Origin: Porphyromonadaceae bacterium UBA7207
GTDB lineage: Bacteria > Bacteroidota > Bacteroidia > Bacteroidales > Muribaculaceae
Length of the DNA: 27,767 nt
Assembly (NCBI GenBank): GCA_002490635.1
Contig: DKUJ01000007.1
Location: 570 to 28,336, forward strand
Direction: 5' to 3'
Under the pieces are notes generated by a model. The model was not told the DNA's origin, did not search any database, and was given only the letters and a program-made list of their open reading frames with translations. Shown piece by piece: positions 24,562-27,767 of the stretch. A program made the position numbers and the translations under genes. How positions within the stretch are numbered: the stretch's first letter is position 1; every line of letters starts with the position of its first letter.

Positions 24562-24571
24562 GCTAATTTTC
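24562..24571 (+). promoter_or_regulatory. Possible second -7 element before the TonB receptor
   Basis: GCTAATTTTC (24562-24571) resembles the GCTAAnTTTG elements found at 24.15 kb and 16.39 kb, with the last base changed. It lies 13 bases upstream of the receptor's ATG and could drive it separately from the His-rich gene. The fit is imperfect and no -33 element is clear. Confidence 0.3.
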
Positions 24572-24584
24572 AACATTTTCCTTT

Positions 24585-26891
24585 ATGATCCGTTTTTATT
24601 CCACGCTGGCAGCGCTGATGTTGCCTGCGCTGCTGTGGGCTGTCGGCCTGGCCGACAACCCCAGTGATGCCAATATCATAGGCCATGCGGTTGACGCCAC
24701 CACCGGCGAGCACCTCTCGCACTACAACATCGTGCTCAAGGGCACGCGCACATTCACCGTAACCGATGCCAGCGGACACTACGCACTCCGCCACCTTAGC
24801 CCCGGCGAATACACCGTGGAGGCATCGTCGGTAGGATTCATTACCAAGACCAGGAATGTGACCCTGGCGGCAGGGCACACTCTGGAAGTCAACTTCGAAG
24901 TCGAACCCGACGCCTTCATGCTCGACCAGGTAGTGGTCACCGGCAGCAAAAGCGAACTCAAGCGCCGCAACAGCCCCGTGCTGGTGAGCGTTGTCAACGA
25001 CCGCGTGTTCGGCCTGGTCAACGCCTGCTCGCTTGCCGACGGCCTGAGCTTCCAGCCAGGTGTGAGGGTGGAGAACAACTGCCAGAACTGTGGCTTCACC
25101 CAGGTGAGAATCAACGGACTCGACGGCCATTACTCACAGATTCTGATGAACTCGAGGCCGGTGTTCTCGGCACTCACGGGTGTCTATGGTCTCGAACAGA
25201 TTCCGGCGAATATAATCGACCGCGTGGAGGTGATGCGCGGGGGCGGCTCGGCGCTGTTCGGCGCATCGGCAATCGGTGGCACCGTGAACATCATAACCCG
25301 TGACCCGGCCGACAACTATGCCGAAGTTTCGCACACACTCACATCAATAGGCATAAGCGGCGCTCTGGACAACAACACGGCGCTCAACGCATCCGTGGTG
25401 GGCATGAACAACAAGATAGGCCTCACCGTATATGGCCAGAACCGGCATCGCGACGGCTACGACCACAACGGCGACGGATTCACGGAAGTGGCGAAACTGA
25501 AATCGCAGACCCTCGGCCTGCGTGCCTTCGCACGCACAACCGACGACAGCCGCCTGACCCTCGAGTACCACGGCACCCACGAATACCGCCGCGGAGGCGA
25601 CGACCTCGACCTGCCGGCCCACCAGGCTCTCATCGCCGAAGAGGTGGAACACGACATAAACGGCGGAGAGGCATCGTTCGACCTGTGGAACAGGGAGCGC
25701 ACCGGCCATCTCAATGTGTTCGCGGCTCTCCAGAACACGCGCCGCAAAAGCTACTACGGCAGCGGACGCGACCCGAATGCCTATGGCCGCACCCACGACC
25801 TGGTGGTCACTTCCGGAGCACAGTACACCCACAGTTTCAGCCGTCTGCTGTTCATGCCCTCGGAGCTTATCGGAGGAATCGAATACTACCACAACTACCT
25901 GAAGGACATAACAGTGGGCTACGGGCACCGCATTGTGCAGCGGGTGAACATCTACAGCGCATATCTGCAGAACGAATGGCGCAACGACCGCTGGGGATTC
26001 CTCATCGGCGCACGACTCGACAAGCACAGCATGGTACGGCGCCCCATTGTGTCGCCACGTGCCAACATCCGCTTCAACCCTACCGAAAACATCAACCTCA
26101 GGCTGAGCTATTCCACCGGTTTCCGCTCTCCCCAGGCCTACGATGAAGACTTTCACGTGGCAATCGTGGGCGGTGAACGCGTGGTGACGGTGCTCGCGCC
26201 CGGCCTGCGCCAGGAAAGCAGCAACAGCCTCAGCGCATCCGCCGACCTCTACCGGCGTTTCGGCCGCGTGCAGTGCAATCTAACCCTCGAGGGATTCTAC
26301 ACCGACCTGCGCCACGTGTTCGCACTGCGCAAACTCGCCACACCCGACGCCGCCGGCAACACAGTGCTCGAACGCTACAACGGCGGCGGCGCAACAGTGG
26401 CCGGCGCAAACATCGAAGCCAAGGTATCTTTCGGATCCCCTCTCTGGATTCAGGCCGGATTCACATGGCAGCGAAGCCGCTACAAACAGCCTGAGCAATG
26501 GAGCGAGAACCCGGAAGTGCCTGCCGTGCGCCGCATGTTCCGCACTCCCGACACCTACGGATACCTGACTTTCAACTGGGACTTCGCCAGACACTGGAGT
26601 CTGGCTCTCAGCGGCACCTACACCGGCTCCATGCTGGTACAGCACATGGAAGGTTCGGGCACGCCGATCGACCGCGCGGTGACTACCGGCAGCTTCTTCG
26701 ACGCCGGAGCCAAAATAAACTACGAGCTTAAAGTGTTCCACACAGCATGCCTCGACTTCTCGGCAGGAATAACCAACATATTCAATAGCTACCAGAACGA
26801 CTTCGACCATGGCGAGAACCGCGACAGCGGCTATATCTATGGCCCGTCGCTACCCCGCTCCCTGCAACTGGCGGTAAAACTCCACATCTGA
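24585..26891 (+). CDS. TonB-dependent outer-membrane receptor
   Basis: The protein has 768 residues with a signal peptide (1-23, LPALLWAVGLA). A carboxypeptidase-regulatory-like domain (about 30-110) precedes a TonB-box-like LDQVVVTG (113-120) and a plug domain (about 125-240) with IPANIIDRVEVMRGGGSALF and GGTVNIITR. The plug also carries NNCQNCGFTQVRINGL with Cys166 and Cys169. The rest is a barrel of about 22 strands ending PRSLQLAVKLHI. It is not a SusC: it is shorter and has no SusD partner. The plug is of the CirA/BtuB/heme-receptor sort, so metal chelates, cobamide or heme are likelier cargo than glycans (inference). It follows the His-rich membrane protein, which points to a metal. A terminator hairpin lies 77 bases after the stop. 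Confidence 0.93.
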   Translation: MIRFYSTLAALMLPALLWAVGLADNPSDANIIGHAVDATTGEHLSHYNIVLKGTRTFTVTDASGHYALRHLSPGEYTVEASSVGFITKTRNVTLAAGHTLEVNFEVEPDAFMLDQVVVTGSKSELKRRNSPVLVSVVNDRVFGLVNACSLADGLSFQPGVRVENNCQNCGFTQVRINGLDGHYSQILMNSRPVFSALTGVYGLEQIPANIIDRVEVMRGGGSALFGASAIGGTVNIITRDPADNYAEVSHTLTSIGISGALDNNTALNASVVGMNNKIGLTVYGQNRHRDGYDHNGDGFTEVAKLKSQTLGLRAFARTTDDSRLTLEYHGTHEYRRGGDDLDLPAHQALIAEEVEHDINGGEASFDLWNRERTGHLNVFAALQNTRRKSYYGSGRDPNAYGRTHDLVVTSGAQYTHSFSRLLFMPSELIGGIEYYHNYLKDITVGYGHRIVQRVNIYSAYLQNEWRNDRWGFLIGARLDKHSMVRRPIVSPRANIRFNPTENINLRLSYSTGFRSPQAYDEDFHVAIVGGERVVTVLAPGLRQESSNSLSASADLYRRFGRVQCNLTLEGFYTDLRHVFALRKLATPDAAGNTVLERYNGGGATVAGANIEAKVSFGSPLWIQAGFTWQRSRYKQPEQWSENPEVPAVRRMFRTPDTYGYLTFNWDFARHWSLALSGTYTGSMLVQHMEGSGTPIDRAVTTGSFFDAGAKINYELKVFHTACLDFSAGITNIFNSYQNDFDHGENRDSGYIYGPSLPRSLQLAVKLHI

Positions 26892-26968
26892 AAAACCAGA
26901 CCGTCTATGCCAGGAAGCTGTCCCATACATAATTAAACCGTTTCCCAGGCTATAGCACCATATAAATC

Positions 26969-27018
26969 CGGAGGCCTTTCCATGAAATGCGTCGTTGCAT
27001 TCCCGGGAAAGGCCTCCG
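26969..27018 (+). terminator. Long hairpin terminating the TonB-receptor transcript
   Basis: A 13-bp perfect outer stem (26969-26981 with 27006-27018), an internal loop and a 5-bp inner stem (26986-26990 with 26997-27001) enclose a GTCGTT loop. The T-tract after it is weak (GATATTATC), but the stem is strong and lies 77 bases after the stop codon. Confidence 0.7.
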
Positions 27019-27094
27019 ATATTATCATATGCTCTCCAAAAAGCTCTTTTAGCATAAAAAAAGCACACAAACAACATAAAAACACAGACTTTCA

Positions 27095-27125
27095 TTTGGA
27101 ATATCTAAAAATATGGCTATCTTTG
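27095..27125 (+). promoter_or_regulatory. Bacteroidales-type promoter upstream of the leader
   Basis: TTTG at 27095-27098 and TATCTTTG at 27118-27125 are 19 bases apart, a full match to the -33/-7 consensus. Transcription would start near 27129-27130. Confidence 0.7.
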
Positions 27126-27157
27126 GCACAGAACCTTGAACCTATACACCTACAATT

Positions 27158-27178
27158 ATGAAAAACACTCAAAAATAG
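27158..27178 (+). CDS. Six-codon open frame in the leader
   Basis: ATG at 27158 reads MKNTQK and stops at TAG 27176-27178. It lies about 29 bases after the predicted transcription start and 78 bases before the terminator hairpin. It may be a leader peptide, the remnant of a lost gene's 5' end, or chance. Confidence 0.2.
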   Translation: MKNTQK

Positions 27179-27256
27179 TACAATCTGAAATCTAACAGTT
27201 TCTAAACAAACACAACTACATAAACCTCGTAATCCAAATCTAAACAATCTGCTGCC

Positions 27257-27300
27257 AAAGAGACAAGGCAGGGTCTATTCTTCCCAGACTTGTCTCTTTT
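27257..27300 (+). terminator. Terminator hairpin just before the GLPGLI gene
   Basis: An 11-bp perfect stem, AAAGAGACAAG (27257-27267) with CTTGTCTCTTT (27289-27299), closes a 21-base loop that has its own short GGG/CCC pairing and ends in four T. Only 14 bases separate it from the next ATG, so it stands between the sole visible promoter and the gene. Confidence 0.7.
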
Positions 27301-27314
27301 AACCTCAAATCCCT

Positions 27315-27767
27315 ATGCGGACTACAATATTTATCATCGCAATGGCGATTGTATCTATTTCTCTTTTCTCTGCGATAGTCGAGGAAAAAGAGAGCTCTGT
27401 TATGGAGGTGTACTACACCAAGATTACCGAAGAAGACACCATACAGCGCAACGAACATCTCGAGATTTCGCCTATGACTCTGCGCATAGGCCCGACTGCA
27501 AGTATGTTCTTTGCAACAAAAAAGTTTTGGGACGATTCGCTCTGTTCATATGACTTCAATACCCATATGGAAATACGCACAGCACGCCGGGAAAGTGGCG
27601 ACCCCAACTGGTGGCGACTCGGTGGCTCCGAATGGGAATATATATTCAAGAATATGCCCGAAGGGATGCTCACCGGCTCCTGCCTTTTCGACCAGGAACT
27701 ACGATACTACGAGGAGGAATGGCAGAAACCGACATGGAAAATCCTCGATTCCACAAAAACAGTATTG
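27315..27767 (+). CDS. GLPGLI family protein (5' part; runs off the window)
   Basis: The frame is open from ATG 27315 through the last base: 151 residues with no stop. A hydrophobic N-terminal segment (IFIIAMAIVSISLFSAIV, 5-22) looks like a signal peptide or anchor. The remainder (RNEHLEISPMTLRIG ... YIFKNMPEGMLTG ... YYEEEWQKPTWKILDSTKTV) fits the N-terminal half of the GLPGLI family, Bacteroidetes-specific exported proteins named for a motif that would lie beyond the window edge. Such genes often occur in groups or next to TonB receptors; their function is unknown. The only promoter seen lies upstream of a terminator hairpin (27257-27300). Expression may therefore depend on read-through. 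Confidence 0.85.
   Translation, partial: MRTTIFIIAMAIVSISLFSAIVEEKESSVMEVYYTKITEEDTIQRNEHLEISPMTLRIGPTASMFFATKKFWDDSLCSYDFNTHMEIRTARRESGDPNWWRLGGSEWEYIFKNMPEGMLTGSCLFDQELRYYEEEWQKPTWKILDSTKTVL

Larger units (their letters stand above)
27130..27300 (+). ncRNA. Candidate ~170-base leader or small RNA
   Basis: A consensus promoter (27095-27125) and a terminator hairpin (27257-27300) bracket about 170 bases with no gene other than a six-codon frame. The transcript would either be a free-standing small RNA or the terminated leader of the GLPGLI gene, which begins 15 bases after the hairpin. I recognise no known RNA family. Confidence 0.3.
26892..27314 (+). other. AT-rich intergenic region with two hairpins and a promoter
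   Basis: This 423-base stretch holds the terminator of the TonB receptor (26969-27018), a well-formed promoter (27095-27125), a six-codon reading frame (27158-27178) and a second terminator-like hairpin (27257-27300) just before the GLPGLI gene. Apart from these I see no coding sequence. Confidence 0.7.

Noticed and set aside
1..27767. tRNA, rRNA, CRISPR, insertion sequence, prophage or integrase
   Set aside because: Looked for on both strands by eye. No cloverleaf with conserved TTCRA arm, no regularly spaced repeats, and no transposase, integrase or phage structural gene was seen.

Overview
The window looks like chromosomal DNA of a Bacteroidales bacterium, most likely of the Muribaculaceae type (inference). 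The signs are: promoters with a TAnnTTTG -7 element; no Shine-Dalgarno signal at most starts; a secreted protein with a type IX-style C-terminal sorting tail; a GLPGLI-family gene; a TonB receptor with an N-terminal carboxypeptidase-like domain; and many 1-4 base start/stop overlaps. Most of the sequence is GC-rich core genome. The stretches at about 3.3-4.3 kb and 26.9-27.3 kb are clearly AT-richer.

Layout. 0.1-3.3 kb (minus): a large secreted protein with SusE/F-like modules and a sorting tail. 3.6-4.3 kb (plus): a decayed two-gene cassette, in which a 44-codon gene overlaps a gene broken by a 13-bp tandem duplication and a one-base shift. 4.35-9.9 kb (plus): a five-gene tripartite efflux operon (ATPase, two MacB-like permeases, adaptor, TolC-like channel). 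9.9-16.4 kb (minus): a four-gene envelope operon (5'-nucleotidase lipoprotein, GH3/beta-lactamase fusion, PAP2 phosphatase, RsgA). 16.5 kb (plus): a small DUF3861-like protein with a CxCxC start. 16.8-18.9 kb (minus): a GT2 glycosyltransferase and GAPDH, separated by a terminator. 19.1-24.1 kb (minus): a probable five-gene operon (membrane GT2, PatB-like C-S lyase/aminotransferase, AroA, a membrane protein with a CC..H..C motif, a metal-ABC permease). 24.2-26.9 kb (plus): a His-rich membrane protein and a TonB-dependent receptor, divergent from that operon across a mirrored promoter. 26.9-27.8 kb: a terminator, then a promoter, a six-codon ORF, a second terminator and the 5' part of a GLPGLI gene that runs off the end.

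How parts may fit together. The efflux operon forms a full inner-to-outer membrane export machine. The 10-16 kb operon combines activities suited to salvage of nucleotide sugars, muropeptides and lipid phosphates in the periplasm. The two transcription units facing away from 24.15 kb each carry a metal-flavoured gene pair and share a near-palindromic promoter, which suggests joint control by metal status (inference). No tRNA, rRNA, CRISPR array, insertion sequence or prophage was found.
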